A stretch of DNA of 64,000 nt from Mesorhizobium sophorae (GCF_002270415.1 NZ_NNRI01000007.1:806001-870000), one strand, 5' to 3'; shown: positions 10,843 to 20,157, counted from the stretch's first letter. Notes: generated by a model not told the origin, from the letters alone. Numbers and translations: made by a program.

Positions 10843-11506
10843 CCAGCCTTCGAACATTGCTCTGCTGCGATTGATGGCGTGGCTGTCGCCGGCCTTTCCG
10901 GTCGGCGGTTTTTCCTACAGCCATGGTCTCGAACGCGCGGTGCATGATGGGCTGATCGTCGATACGAAAACCCTCGCCGGGTGGCTGGAAACGCTGGTCG
11001 AGATGGGCTCCGGCTGGAACGATGCGGTGCTGTTCGCCGAGAGCTGGCGCCGCGCACGCCACAGCGGCGACCTCGATGAAACAGCGACACTCGCCGAAGC
11101 GCTGGCCGGCTCGCGCGAACGCCACACCGAGACCATGCTGCAAGGTGCGGCCTTCCTCAAGGCGGCGGCAGCCTGGCCCAGCCCCGTGCTGGAGCGCTTG
11201 CCGGCCGAATGCGCCTATTGCGTCGCTGTCGGCGCCATCGCAGGCGGCAATGCGATTGCGCTTCAGGATGCGCTGTCCGCCTTCCTGCAAACCTTCTTCT
11301 CCAACCTCGTCCAGGCCGCGATCCGGCTCGGCATCGTTGGTCAGAGCAAGGCCACCGCGCTGCTTGCCGGCTTCGAGCCGCTGGCATTGTCGACAGCCGG
11401 CCGCGCCGCGCGCTCGGCATTGGACGATCTCGGCGGCTGCGCCCTTGTCTCCGAAATCATGGCGATGAGACACGAAACCCAGTATTCGCGGTTGTTCCGT
11501 TCATGA
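10835..11506 (+). CDS. ureF: Urease accessory protein UreF
   Basis: A 223-residue all-helical protein with the UreF signature [17 protein letters not shown] near the start, and [15 protein letters not shown] and a [13 protein letters not shown] end, both typical. UreF bridges UreD and UreG in the activation complex and gates GTP hydrolysis. The frame extends upstream through ureE, but the ATG at 10835, overlapping the ureE end, gives the family's N-terminus. Its stop overlaps the next gene (ATGA). Confidence 0.96.
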   Translation: MTDQPSNIALLRLMAWLSPAFPVGGFSYSHGLERAVHDGLIVDTKTLAGWLETLVEMGSGWNDAVLFAESWRRARHSGDLDETATLAEALAGSRERHTETMLQGAAFLKAAAAWPSPVLERLPAECAYCVAVGAIAGGNAIALQDALSAFLQTFFSNLVQAAIRLGIVGQSKATALLAGFEPLALSTAGRAARSALDDLGGCALVSEIMAMRHETQYSRLFRS

Positions 11507-11943
11507 TTTTTCTCGCCTTCGCGCTATCGTTTGTCCTGCTGCTGATCACGGCGCTGCATGTCTATTGGGGCATCGGCGGCACCTGGCCGGGCCGGGATGC
11601 GGCCTCTTGCGCCCATGCCGTCGTCGGCTTTCGCGGCGTCGATGAGATGCCGACCCCTTTCGCCAGTTTCGCCGTTGCCGCGTGCCTTGCCCTGGCGACA
11701 CTGTGGCCGATGGCGCTTGAAGGGGTATTTGCCTCGCCCTTCCCCAGGGAGGGCCTCGCCGCCACCTCGCTGCTCATCGGGCTGGTGTTCCTGGGGCGCG
11801 GCATTGCCGGCTTCACGCCATGGTGGCGGCGGCTGGCACCGGAACAGCCTTTCGCGCGGCTCGACCTGCGCTACTACTCGCCGCTGTGCCTGTTGATCGG
11901 GCTCGGCTTTGCCATCCTCGCCATCACGGAGTTTCCCGCATGA
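11503..11943 (+). CDS. DUF3995 small membrane protein
   Basis: A 146-residue protein with four hydrophobic helices. The first ends [12 protein letters not shown], and a [24 protein letters not shown] stretch precedes the last, a layout I associate with DUF3995. It overlaps both ureF (ATGA) and ureG (ATGA), so it is translationally coupled inside the urease accessory cluster. The function is unknown. The tight coupling raises the idea of a role in nickel or ammonia handling, but this is inference. Confidence 0.8.
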   Translation: MIFLAFALSFVLLLITALHVYWGIGGTWPGRDAASCAHAVVGFRGVDEMPTPFASFAVAACLALATLWPMALEGVFASPFPREGLAATSLLIGLVFLGRGIAGFTPWWRRLAPEQPFARLDLRYYSPLCLLIGLGFAILAITEFPA

Positions 11944-12581
11944 CACAGAAAAATGGCCCACTGCGCGTCGGCATTGGCGGTCCGGTCGGTTCGGGCAAGA
12001 CGACGCTGACCGAAAAGCTGTGCAAGGCGCTGCGCGACGAATTCTCGATCGCCGTGGTGACCAACGACATCTACACCAAGGAAGACGCCATGATGCTGGC
12101 CCGGCTGCAGGCGCTGCCCGAGGATCGCATCATGGGTGTCGAGACCGGTGGCTGTCCGCATACCGCGATCCGTGAGGATGCCTCGATCAATCTGCAGGCG
12201 ATCGCCGAGATGAACAAGAAATTCCCCGATCTCGATATCGTCTTCATCGAATCCGGCGGCGACAACCTCGCCGCCACCTTCTCGCCTGATCTCGCCGACC
12301 TGACGCTCTATGTCATCTCGGTCTGCCAGGGCGAGGAGATCCCGCGCAAGGGCGGGCCGGCGATCACCCGCTCCGATTTCCTGGTCATCAACAAGAGCGA
12401 TCTGGCGCCCTATGTGAACGTCAATCTCGATGTCATGGAGAGCGACGCCGGCCGCATGCGCGGCAAGCGGCCGTTCGGCTTCACCGACCTGTCGCGCGGC
12501 AAGGGTCTGCGGGAGGTCATCGACTTCATCGTCGAGCACGGCGGCCTGCGGGCCGGAGCTGCTGCCAGCACGGCGGCGTAG
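11940..12581 (+). CDS. ureG: Urease accessory GTPase UreG
   Basis: A 213-residue SIMIBI-class GTPase with the P-loop [10 protein letters not shown] (Lys20), the nickel-binding CPH motif at 72-74 ([14 protein letters not shown]), the [13 protein letters not shown] segment and NKSDLAPYV for guanine specificity. GTP-bound UreG dimerises around nickel and passes it to urease via UreF and UreD. The upstream open frame is a by-product of the overlap with the DUF3995 gene; the ATG at 11940 is the family start. It closes the urease cluster. Confidence 0.97.
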   Translation: MTQKNGPLRVGIGGPVGSGKTTLTEKLCKALRDEFSIAVVTNDIYTKEDAMMLARLQALPEDRIMGVETGGCPHTAIREDASINLQAIAEMNKKFPDLDIVFIESGGDNLAATFSPDLADLTLYVISVCQGEEIPRKGGPAITRSDFLVINKSDLAPYVNVNLDVMESDAGRMRGKRPFGFTDLSRGKGLREVIDFIVEHGGLRAGAAASTAA

Positions 12582-12673
12582 GCAAAGACATCGGCGTCGG
12601 TCCCTGCACCAAGCGAAAGCGGTTGCGAGCCTCGGCTGGTCGCGGCATTCTCGCCAAAACTGGAGGATTTTCG

Positions 12674-13441
12674 ATGAGCATCGCCCGCCTGCAAAAGGAA
12701 ACGCTGACCAACCTGCCCTTCTATGAGGAGCGTGTCGATCTCGCCTGCGCCTTTCGCTGGACGGCGCGGCTCAACATGCACGAGGCTGTGGCCAACCATT
12801 TCTCGCTGGCGGTCAACGACGACGGCACGCAGTTCCTGATGAACCCCAACCAGGTGCATTTCTCGCGCATCAAGGCGAGCGACCTGCTGCTGATCGACGC
12901 CAACGATCCCGACACGCTCTCGGGGCCGAACGCGCCCGACCCGACCGCGTGGGGGCTGCATGGCGCCATCCATCGCAACGTCCGCCACGCGCGCTGCGTC
13001 ATACATGTGCATTCCATCCACGCCACGGTGCTGGCATCGCTCGCCGACTCTCGCCTGCCGCCGATCGACCAGAACTCGGCGATGTTCTTCAACCGCCATG
13101 TCGTCGATGCCCACTATGGCGGGCTGGCCTTCGAGGAGGAGGGCGAACGCTGCTCGCAGCTCCTCGTCGATCCCAAGGTCAAGGTGATGGTGATGGGCAA
13201 TCACGGCGTGCTGGTCATCGGCGACACGGTCGCCGATGCCTTCAACCGCATGTTCTATTTCGAGCGTGCCGCGGAGACCTACATCAAGGCGCTGTGGACC
13301 GGCCGCCCGCTGCGCACGCTGTCCGATGCGATCGCCGAGAAGACGGCAAGCGAGATGGACGACTATCCCGGTCAGGCCGAACGCCACCTCAGCGAGTTGA
13401 AGGCGATCCTGGACGAGCAGGAACCGGTCTACCGCAACTGA
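12674..13441 (+). CDS. Class II aldolase/adducin family protein
   Basis: The 255 residues belong to the class II aldolase/adducin fold. Zinc ligands are seen in HVHSIHAT (about residue 113) and in the GNHGVLVIGDTVADAF segment, as in fuculose-phosphate aldolase relatives. An EE pair (FEEEGE) near residue 155 may mark the catalytic acid. A GGAGG lies 8 bases before the ATG at 12674, which decides the start over upstream in-frame codons. It follows ureG by 92 bases in the same direction. The substrate is unknown; a sugar-acid or ketone aldol reaction is likely. Confidence 0.85.
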   Translation: MSIARLQKETLTNLPFYEERVDLACAFRWTARLNMHEAVANHFSLAVNDDGTQFLMNPNQVHFSRIKASDLLLIDANDPDTLSGPNAPDPTAWGLHGAIHRNVRHARCVIHVHSIHATVLASLADSRLPPIDQNSAMFFNRHVVDAHYGGLAFEEEGERCSQLLVDPKVKVMVMGNHGVLVIGDTVADAFNRMFYFERAAETYIKALWTGRPLRTLSDAIAEKTASEMDDYPGQAERHLSELKAILDEQEPVYRN

Positions 13442-13492
13442 GCACCACGGGTTCTTGGCTGGCGCCTGTTTCGTCGTGAGAAGAATTTTCAG

Positions 13493-13681
13493 CGTCGCTC
13501 CGCCCCTCATTGCTCTGCCGGGCATTTCTCCCCGTATGGTGACGGGGAGAAAGGTCGCTGTCACAGACGGTTTCACCAATCATCAACGTTGAAGAAAGAG
13601 CACCAAGGTGTGGCAAGTCCCTTCTCCCCGTCACTATACGGGGAGAAGGTGGCGGCAGCCGGATGAGGGGCGGCGCCGACG
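13493..13681. repeat. Palindromic intergenic element, copy 1 (RIME-like)
   Basis: Two arms of about 55-60 bases face each other. The left arm (13493-13550) and the reverse complement of the right arm (13622-13681) share GCCCCTCAT, CTGCCG and a terminal TTCTCCCCGTAT-GTGACGGGGAGAA block that is itself a hairpin. The 70-base centre contains GGTTTCACCAATCATCAACG, which recurs in the elements at 39.4 and 42.5 kb. It sits between two convergent genes and may also end transcription. Confidence 0.75.
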
Positions 13682-13694
13682 TTCGTGAGTTCGA

Positions 13695-14327
13695 TCAGAG
13701 AGCCAGCTCTTTCCGCAATTCCTCGGCGCTGTTGATGACGATAGCACCGGGCGGGCCTTCCATCGGCTTTTCCGGCCAGAAGATCGTCGTCATGCCTGCC
13801 GCCAGCCCCGCCATGGCGCCCGGCCAGCTGTCGTCGATCGCTATCGCCTCAGCAGGAGCGACGCCAGCGAGATACGCGGCGCGCAGGAAGGGTTCGGCGT
13901 GCGGCTTGCCCTCGCGCACATCGTTGCGGCTGATCGTCTTCATGCCGGGATAGGTCAGCCCGACCATGCGAAGGTTGGCGTCGACGATCATGCGGTCCGA
14001 ATTCGACACCACGGCTTGCGCCACGCCCCTTGCCCGCAAGTCGTTGAAGATCTCGATCGCACCGGGGCGCGGCTGCAAGCGCTCGACCAGCGGAAGATAG
14101 TGCTCGTATTTGCGGATGATCCAGTCGTCGAACGGCAGGTCCAGGCCGAACTCGTCGCGCATCATCTCATAGACCGGCCAGGCGGCTACGCCGAGCACGC
14201 GCTCATGCAGGTCGACCGGCGGGACTAGGCCGACATTGCGCATCGCCGCCACCAAAGCGGCCTCGTGCAGCGGTTCGCTGTCGACCAGCGTGCCGTCCAT
14301 ATCCCAGAAAACCGCTTTCGGCGTCAT
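13695..14327 (-). CDS. HAD-superfamily hydrolase (phosphatase/phosphomutase-like)
   Basis: A 210-residue HAD protein with motif I WDMDGTLVDSEPLHE at the N-terminus, motif II in VSNSDR, a motif III lysine in REGKPHAEPF, and motif IV IAIDDSWPGAMAG. The cap is helical, as in phosphoglycolate phosphatase and beta-phosphoglucomutase relatives. The ATG at 14327 has AGGAG 8 bases upstream; the longer open frame has no support. It is divergent from the SorC-type regulator, so it could belong to the same polyol regulon, though substrate and control are guesses. Confidence 0.85.
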   Translation of the reverse strand: MTPKAVFWDMDGTLVDSEPLHEAALVAAMRNVGLVPPVDLHERVLGVAAWPVYEMMRDEFGLDLPFDDWIIRKYEHYLPLVERLQPRPGAIEIFNDLRARGVAQAVVSNSDRMIVDANLRMVGLTYPGMKTISRNDVREGKPHAEPFLRAAYLAGVAPAEAIAIDDSWPGAMAGLAAGMTTIFWPEKPMEGPPGAIVINSAEELRKELAL

Positions 14328-14490
14328 GCAAGGCTCCTTTTTGCGATCCCTTAAAGGGTTTACGCAGGGAGATAAACCTTCCCGATCGCAGAACGTGCCG
14401 CATGTCGGAACTGAACCCGAAGGTCCTTCTCCGGCGTAAGCCTCGCCGGAGGAGGAAATTTGCGTGCCGTGTGCGCCGAGGGCTGCAAGC

Positions 14491-14518
14491 AATTGCCCTC
14501 GAGATTGACAATTGCGCA
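14491..14518. promoter_or_regulatory. Candidate SorC-type operator upstream of the regulator gene
   Basis: AATTGCCCT (14491) and AATTGCGCA (14510) repeat directly with a 19-base period, and a TTGACA lies between them. The same arrangement, same spacing, is found before the polyol transporter operon at 16965-16992. This suggests autoregulation by the SorC-type protein. Confidence 0.45.
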
Positions 14519-14557
14519 GCGGCCCGTTCCCTGCAAGAGTAGAAGCGGACCGCGCTC

Positions 14558-15544
14558 ATGACCGGCGGTTTCGGGAGGCAGGACGTGAATACCCGGCAGG
14601 ATGGCGGCAGCAACAGGCTGGACGACGCGGCACGCGCCGGCTGGCTTTATTATGTTGCCGGCAACACGCAGGACCAGATCGCCACCACGCTCGGCATTTC
14701 GCGGCAGACGGCGCAGCGGCTGGTGTCGCTGGCGGTGTCGGAAGGCTTGATCAAGGTCCGCGTCGACCATCCGATCGCCAACTGCCTCGAACTGGCGGCG
14801 CGGTTGAGATCTCGCTTTGCGTTCGACTTGGTCGAGGTGGTGCCGAGCGATCCCAATTCATCGTCCACCACCATCGGCATCGCCGAGGCGGCCGCGGCCG
14901 AGATCGAGCGCCGGCTGCGCTCGCCGACCCCAATCGTCATGGCGATCGGCACCGGCCGCACGCTGAAAGCGGCGATAGAACAGCTGCCGCCGATGGAATG
15001 CCCGCAGCACAAGGTGGTGTCCTTGACCGGGAACATCTCGCCGGACGGCTCGGCTGCCTTCTACAACGTCATCTTCACCATGGCCGACAGGGTCAAGGCG
15101 CGATCCTTCCCGATGCCGCTGCCGGTCATCGCCTCTTCGCCGGAGGAGCGCGAGATGCTGCTCAACCAGCCGATGATCCAGCCGACGCTGGCGCTGGCCG
15201 CCGAGGCCGACGTCACCTTCATCGGCATTGGCGATCTCGGTCCCAAGGCGCCTCTCTATGAGGACGGCTTCATTTCCGAAAGTGAACTGAAGGCGCTACA
15301 GAAGGCCGGCGGAATCGCCGAAATCGTCGGCTGGGTCTACGATCGCGAAGGCCGCATGATCGAGGGCATCACCAACGACCGGGTGTCGTCGGCTTCGCTG
15401 CCATCGCGCGAAAAATCACTGGTGATTGCACTGGCGATGGGCGAACGCAAACTGCCGGGTATCCTGGCGGCGGCCAACCGGCGGCTGATCAATGGCCTCA
15501 TCACCGACGAGCGGACGGCGGCTGCCCTGCTGGCCAGCGTCTAA
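14558..15544 (+). CDS. smoC: SorC/DeoR-type sugar-binding transcriptional regulator (SmoC-like)
   Basis: The 328 residues comprise an N-terminal helix-turn-helix (TQDQIATTLGISRQTAQRLV, about residues 37-57) and a C-terminal sugar-binding domain of the SorC type (IGTGRTLKAAIEQLPP, IGIGDLGPKAPLYEDGF). Such regulators respond to phosphorylated or free polyols. It is the nearest regulator of this type to the sorbitol/mannitol operon that starts at 17 kb, as in other rhizobia. A GTG at 14585 (codon 10) has a much better ribosome site (GGGAGG) than the ATG at 14558, so the true start may be there. Confidence 0.8.
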   Translation: MTGGFGRQDVNTRQDGGSNRLDDAARAGWLYYVAGNTQDQIATTLGISRQTAQRLVSLAVSEGLIKVRVDHPIANCLELAARLRSRFAFDLVEVVPSDPNSSSTTIGIAEAAAAEIERRLRSPTPIVMAIGTGRTLKAAIEQLPPMECPQHKVVSLTGNISPDGSAAFYNVIFTMADRVKARSFPMPLPVIASSPEEREMLLNQPMIQPTLALAAEADVTFIGIGDLGPKAPLYEDGFISESELKALQKAGGIAEIVGWVYDREGRMIEGITNDRVSSASLPSREKSLVIALAMGERKLPGILAAANRRLINGLITDERTAAALLASV

Positions 15545-15602
15545 CCGGGCTGCCGTCGATCGCAGACGCCGGCGCGACTGATTTCGGATAAAGCCAGCCG
15601 GG

Positions 15603-15788
15603 CTATTTGCCCCGCCCGAAAGGGTCGTTGCCGTCGAGGAAGCCGACGTCGCGCTGCAGATGCGGCGACAGGTCCCTGATGTCGAGATGCGTCCGTTTTC
15701 TGATTGCGAACCAGCCCAATCCGTCCGTGAGCCACGAAATCCAGCGATGATCCGGAGCGGGAGTGCACTTTTGCTGCGCCATGGTCAT
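15603..15788 (-). CDS. Small DUF1127-like protein
   Basis: This 61-residue open frame starts at an ATG with GAAGG 9 bases upstream. Its C-terminal half (HLDIRDLSPHLQRDVGFLDG) resembles the conserved end of DUF1127/YjiS-type small proteins, a family common in alphaproteobacteria and often stress- or RNA-related. It is divergent from the LysR gene at 15899, so it is a plausible target of that regulator. The match is only by pattern; it could be a chance frame. Confidence 0.5.
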   Translation of the reverse strand: MTMAQQKCTPAPDHRWISWLTDGLGWFAIRKRTHLDIRDLSPHLQRDVGFLDGNDPFGRGK

Positions 15789-15898
15789 GATCGTCAACCT
15801 TCGCTATCCTGAACCCGAATGAATGGTTGACCCTGAATGTCGGTCTTGCAGGCCGGCTTTGCCAATCGAACATCTGTTATGACCCATAAGGAGGTTTT

Positions 15899-16804
15899 AT
15901 GCCTGACCTCAGCTCGCGACAGCTCTCCCAACTCCCGCCGCTGCAAGCGATCAGGGTGTTCGACGCGGTGGCGCGGCATCTTTCCTTCACCAAGGCCGCC
16001 GAGGAGCTCGCCATGACGCAGGCGGCGGTCAGCTATCAGATCAAGGTGCTGGAGGAGCGCGTCGGCGCACCGCTGTTCCTGCGCCGGCCGCGGCAGATTG
16101 TGTTGACCGAGGCCGGACAGCGCCTTGCCCCGGGGGTCAGCGAAGCCTTTGCCCTTCTTGGCCAGGCCTACGCCGCGGCGCGTGGCGGTGCCGACGGACT
16201 GCTGTGCGTCACCACGGTGCTGACCTTTGCCTCGAACTGGCTGGCGCACCATCTGGGCTCGTTCCAGATCGCTCATCCCTCCCTTGCCGTTCGGCTCGAG
16301 ACGTCAAGCCGCCTGACGGACTTCGCCCGCGAGGATGTCGATCTAGCCATCCGTTCGGGCGGCGGCAAATGGCCGGGACTGGAAGCCTACAAGCTGCTCG
16401 ATGCCGATTTCACGCCGATGCTGAGCCCGAAACTCGCGGCGACCATCGGCGGCGTCAAAGAGCCGGCCGACCTGTTGCGGCTGCCGATCCTCGATCCCGG
16501 CGACATCTGGTGGACCGAGTGGTTTTCGGCTGCCGGCGTGAACTCGCACGACCTTGCCAAACGGCCCGGCAGCAGCATGGGCGCGCAGGCCTATGAGGCC
16601 AATGCAGCCATCGCCGGCCATGGCGTGGCGATCCTAACCCGGGCGCTGTTCAAGGCGGAACTCGCCGACGGCCGCCTGATCCAGCCTTTCGACCTGGTGG
16701 GCGACGATGGCCATGCCTATTGGCTGGTCTATCCCCAGGCGCGCCGCAACGTGCCGAAGATCCGCGCCTTCCGCGACTGGCTGCTGGCCGAAATCGCCTG
16801 CTGA
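15899..16804 (+). CDS. LysR-family transcriptional regulator (GcvA-like)
   Basis: The 301 residues have an N-terminal winged helix (LQAIRVFDAVARHLSFTKAA, TQAAVSYQIKVLEERVG) and a periplasmic-binding-like effector domain with WGLA-type features such as VDLAIRSGGGKWPG. The PPLQAIRVF opening groups it with GcvA-type LysR proteins. An AAGGAGG lies just before the ATG. Likely targets are itself and the divergent small gene at 15.6 kb. Its effector is unknown. Confidence 0.85.
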   Translation: MPDLSSRQLSQLPPLQAIRVFDAVARHLSFTKAAEELAMTQAAVSYQIKVLEERVGAPLFLRRPRQIVLTEAGQRLAPGVSEAFALLGQAYAAARGGADGLLCVTTVLTFASNWLAHHLGSFQIAHPSLAVRLETSSRLTDFAREDVDLAIRSGGGKWPGLEAYKLLDADFTPMLSPKLAATIGGVKEPADLLRLPILDPGDIWWTEWFSAAGVNSHDLAKRPGSSMGAQAYEANAAIAGHGVAILTRALFKAELADGRLIQPFDLVGDDGHAYWLVYPQARRNVPKIRAFRDWLLAEIAC

Positions 16805-16939
16805 CCGGCAAGTCCTCCGGCAAGCCAATCCTGCCCTGTCGCCTGAATGCCCAGGACCGGCGCAGTCGGCTCGGCAATTTCCACGCACCCATGGCCCCGT
16901 CGATACCGCTGAGTGCTGCGCTGCAGCATCGAATCCGGC

Positions 16940-16992
16940 TTGACATAATTGACGTCAGGTGAGTAATTGCTCAAAGCCAAGGCAAATGCTCA
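16940..16992 (+). promoter_or_regulatory. Probable smo operon promoter with SorC-type operators
   Basis: A TTGACA at 16940-16945 is followed 18 bases later by a weak TAATTG -10 box. Overlapping the -10 box is TGAGTAATTGCTCA (16960-16973), palindromic but for one pair of bases. A second half-site, AAATGCTCA, is 19 bases further (16984). The 19-base direct repeat is also seen before the regulator gene. Binding by the SorC-type protein is inferred. Confidence 0.5.
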
Positions 16993-17015
16993 TCTTGGTT
17001 CATGGGAGGAATTTG

Positions 17016-18326
17016 ATGAAACTTCGCACGCTCACCCTGGGCTTGTTGTCGGCCAGCGCTCTTGCCTTCGCCGCACATGCCGAATCCATCACCATCGCCA
17101 CCGTCAACAATGGCGATATGGTCCGCATGCAAAAGCTGACGGAAGACTTCACCAAGGCTAACCCCGACATCCAGCTCAACTGGGTCACGCTCGAAGAAAA
17201 TGTGCTGCGCGAGCGTGTCACCACCGACATCGCCACCAAGGGCGGCCAGTATGACGTGATGACGATCGGCACCTATGAAGTTCCGATCTGGGCCAAGCAG
17301 AGCTGGCTTCTGCCGCTCGACAAGCTCGGCGACGACTATGACGCCAAGGACATCATCCCGGCCATCGCCGGCGGTCTTTCGGTTGACGGCAAGCTCTATG
17401 CAGCGCCTTTCTACGGCGAGAGCTCCTTCGTCATGTACCGCAAGGACCTGATGGACAAGGCCGGGCTGAAGATGCCCGACGCGCCGACCTGGGACTTCAT
17501 CAAGCAGGCCGCCGACAAGATGACCGACCGCGCCAATGGCGTGAACGGCGTCTGCCTGCGCGGCAAGGCCGGCTGGGGCGAGAATATGGCCTTCCTGACC
17601 GCCATGTCGAACTCCTTCGGCGCACGCTGGTTCGACGAGAACTGGAAGCCGCAGTTCGACCAGCCCGAATGGAAGAACACCCTGCAGTTCTATGTCGACC
17701 TGATGAAGGCCGACGGTCCTGAGGGCGCATCGTCCAACGGCTTCAACGAAAACCTGGCGCTGTTCCAGCAGGGCAAGTGCGGCATGTGGATCGACGCCAC
17801 GGTCGCCGCATCCTTCGTATCGGACCCGAAGAACTCGACCGTCGCCGACAAGGTCGGTTATGCGCTGGCGCCCGACAATGGCCTAGGCAAGCGCGGCAAC
17901 TGGCTGTGGGCCTGGTCGCTGGCCATTCCCGCCGGCACGCAGAAGGCAGATGCCGCCGAGAAGTTCGTTTCCTGGGCAACCAGTAAGCACTATGCCGACC
18001 TGGTGGCCTCGAAGGAAGGCTGGGCCAATGCTCCTCCCGGCACGCGCTCCTCGCTCTACGCCAATGCCGAGTACCAGAAGGCGGCTCCGTTCGCCAAGAT
18101 GACGCTGGACTCGATCAATGCCGCCGACCCGACGCATCCGACCGTCAAGCCGGTGCCCTATGTCGGCGTGCAGTTTGTCGCCATCCCTGAATTCCAGGGC
18201 CTTGGCACCACTGTCGGCCAGCTGTTCTCGGCGGCTCTTGCCGGCCAGTCGAGCGTCGACGATGCCCTGAAGCAGGCCCAGGACGCTGCCACCGCGGCAA
18301 TGACCGAAGGCGGGTATATCAAGTAG
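17016..18326 (+). CDS. smoE: Sorbitol/mannitol ABC transporter, substrate-binding protein
   Basis: A 436-residue periplasmic solute-binding protein of the extracellular family 1 type. The signal peptide ends AFAAHA-ES, and the first strand is ITIATVNNGDMVRMQKLTEDF. It includes the DGKLYAAPFYGESSFVMYRKDL hinge region typical of polyol-binding SmoE/MtlE proteins. The ATG at 17016 follows GGGAGGA. It is the first gene of the operon, with permeases, ATPase and polyol dehydrogenases behind it, so sorbitol, mannitol or arabitol are the expected ligands. A strong hairpin follows the gene. Confidence 0.92.
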   Translation: MKLRTLTLGLLSASALAFAAHAESITIATVNNGDMVRMQKLTEDFTKANPDIQLNWVTLEENVLRERVTTDIATKGGQYDVMTIGTYEVPIWAKQSWLLPLDKLGDDYDAKDIIPAIAGGLSVDGKLYAAPFYGESSFVMYRKDLMDKAGLKMPDAPTWDFIKQAADKMTDRANGVNGVCLRGKAGWGENMAFLTAMSNSFGARWFDENWKPQFDQPEWKNTLQFYVDLMKADGPEGASSNGFNENLALFQQGKCGMWIDATVAASFVSDPKNSTVADKVGYALAPDNGLGKRGNWLWAWSLAIPAGTQKADAAEKFVSWATSKHYADLVASKEGWANAPPGTRSSLYANAEYQKAAPFAKMTLDSINAADPTHPTVKPVPYVGVQFVAIPEFQGLGTTVGQLFSAALAGQSSVDDALKQAQDAATAAMTEGGYIK

Positions 18327-18369
18327 GCTCCTCCCGGTGCCGAATGCCGGTCGCCTCCTTGACCGGCAA

Positions 18370-18399
18370 CGGCCGCCCGAGTCCCAGTTCGGGCGGCCG
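18370..18399 (+). terminator. Strong hairpin after smoE (attenuator or mRNA stabiliser)
   Basis: Eleven-base arms CGGCCGCCCGA and TCGGGCGGCCG enclose an 8-base loop. A short T-rich run follows only some bases later (CTTTAACGCCTTTT), so termination would be partial. It lies between the binding-protein and permease genes and could keep smoE mRNA more abundant than the rest. Confidence 0.65.
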
Positions 18400-18448
18400 C
18401 CTTTAACGCCTTTTGAAAATTCCGTCTGACCATTGAAGGGTGACCGTC

Positions 18449-19321
18449 ATGGCTACTCAGCAGACCCGTTCGCTTGCCCGTTTCATGATGGCGCCATCTG
18501 TCGTGCTCCTGCTGGTCTGGATGGTTGTTCCACTGGCGCTCACGCTGTGGTTCTCCTTCCAGCAGTACAACCCGCTCAATCCGATCCGCGACGGGTTCGT
18601 CGGCTTCTCGAACTACGCGCTGTTCTATTCCAACCCAGCCTTCCTGCAATCGATCCTCAACACGCTTACGCTGGTGATCAGCGTGCTGTTGATCACGGTG
18701 ATCGGCGGCATCCTGCTGGCGCTTTTGATCGATCAGCCGATGTGGGGCCAAGGCATTGTCCGCATCCTCGTCATCTCGCCGTTCTTCGTCATGCCGCCAG
18801 TGGCCGCATTGGTGTGGAAGAACATGATCATGCACCCGCAATACGGGATTTTTGCCGACATAGCGCGCTTCTTCGGCGCCCAGCCGATCGACTGGTTCGG
18901 GCAGCATCCGATGACGGCGATCATCATCATCGTCGCCTGGCAATGGCTGCCCTTTGCGACGCTCATCCTGTTGACCGCGCTGCAGTCGCTCGACGGCGAG
19001 CAGAAGGAAGCCGCCGAGATGGACGGCGCCGGCTTCATCAGCCGCTTCATCCATCTGACGCTGCCGCACATGTCGCGCGCCATCACCGTCGTCATCCTGA
19101 TCCAGACGATCTTCCTTTTGTCGGTCTATGCCGAGATCCTCGTCACCACCAATGGTGGCCCTGGATACGCCTCCACCAACCTGCCCTTCCTGGTCTACCA
19201 GAAGGCCTTGCTGGAGTTCAAAATCGGCCAGGCATCCGCCGGCGGCATCATCGCTGTCATTCTCGCCAATATCGTTGCCTTCTTCGCCATGCGCGCCGTC
19301 GGCAAGAACCTGGACAAGTAA
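18449..19321 (+). CDS. smoF: Sorbitol/mannitol ABC transporter permease 1
   Basis: The 290 residues have six membrane helices and the MalF-type coupling loop EAAEMDGAGFISRFIHLTLPHM near residue 193. Together with SmoG it forms the inner-membrane channel. The ATG at 18449 is 8 bases after GAAGGG; an in-frame GTG at 18440 is too close to that site. The other long frame over this region is a shadow. Confidence 0.93.
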   Translation: MATQQTRSLARFMMAPSVVLLLVWMVVPLALTLWFSFQQYNPLNPIRDGFVGFSNYALFYSNPAFLQSILNTLTLVISVLLITVIGGILLALLIDQPMWGQGIVRILVISPFFVMPPVAALVWKNMIMHPQYGIFADIARFFGAQPIDWFGQHPMTAIIIIVAWQWLPFATLILLTALQSLDGEQKEAAEMDGAGFISRFIHLTLPHMSRAITVVILIQTIFLLSVYAEILVTTNGGPGYASTNLPFLVYQKALLEFKIGQASAGGIIAVILANIVAFFAMRAVGKNLDK

Positions 19322-19332
19322 GGGAGATTGAG

Positions 19333-20157
19333 ATGGCACGTGCAGTCACCACCCAGCACAAGACAATCGCGACCGTTGCCGCCTGGATCGTCGCGCTGCT
19401 GATCTTCTTCCCGATCCTCTATACGATCATCACCTCGTTCAAGTCGGAGCAGGAAGCGATCCAGGGCTTCAACCTGATCCCGTCAGGGACGTTCGAGAGT
19501 TACACTGAAGTCCAGGCGCAGAGCGGCTACTTCAAGTTCTTCTTCAACTCGGTGCTGCTCTCGGTCGGCTCGACCATCCTGGCTCTGCTGGTCGCCATTC
19601 CGGCGGCATGGTCGATGGCTTTCTCGCCGACCAAGCGGACCAAGGACATCCTGATGTGGATGCTGTCCACCAAGATGATGCCGGCGGTCGCCGTGCTGTT
19701 CCCGATCTACCTGATCTTCCGCAACTTCGGGCTGCTCGACAGCCGCGTCGGCCTGATGGTCATGCTGATGCTGATCAACCTACCGATCGTGGTGTGGATG
19801 CTCTACACCTACTTCCGCGAAATCCCGGGCGAGATCCTGGAAGCGGCGCGCATGGACGGCGCTTCGCTGTGGAACGAGATCGTCTATGTGCTGACGCCCA
19901 TGGCAGTGCCGGGCATCGCCTCGACCATGCTGTTGAACATCATCCTGGCCTGGAACGAGGCATTCTGGACGATCCGGCTGACCACCACGGACGCCGCACC
20001 CCTGACCGCCTTCATCAGCTCGTTCTCCAGCCCGCAAGGCCTGTTCTGGGCCAAGCTTTCGGCCGCCTCGACGCTGGCCATCGCCCCAATCCTGATCATG
20101 GGCTGGTTCAGCCAGAAGCAGCTGGTGCGCGGCCTGACATTTGGTGCGGTGAAGTAA
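19333..20157 (+). CDS. smoG: Sorbitol/mannitol ABC transporter permease 2
   Basis: The 274 residues are of the MalG type, with six hydrophobic helices and the EAA loop ILEAARMDGASLWNEIVYVLTP near residue 176. It starts 11 bases after smoF with a GGGAG ribosome site. The substrate channel is shared with SmoF and driven by SmoK. Confidence 0.93.
   Translation: MARAVTTQHKTIATVAAWIVALLIFFPILYTIITSFKSEQEAIQGFNLIPSGTFESYTEVQAQSGYFKFFFNSVLLSVGSTILALLVAIPAAWSMAFSPTKRTKDILMWMLSTKMMPAVAVLFPIYLIFRNFGLLDSRVGLMVMLMLINLPIVVWMLYTYFREIPGEILEAARMDGASLWNEIVYVLTPMAVPGIASTMLLNIILAWNEAFWTIRLTTTDAAPLTAFISSFSSPQGLFWAKLSAASTLAIAPILIMGWFSQKQLVRGLTFGAVK

Noticed and set aside
18433..20157. 574-codon frame that looks like a fusion over both polyol permeases
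   Set aside because: The first half is out of frame with the real smoF, and only the part from 19333 (smoG) is genuine.
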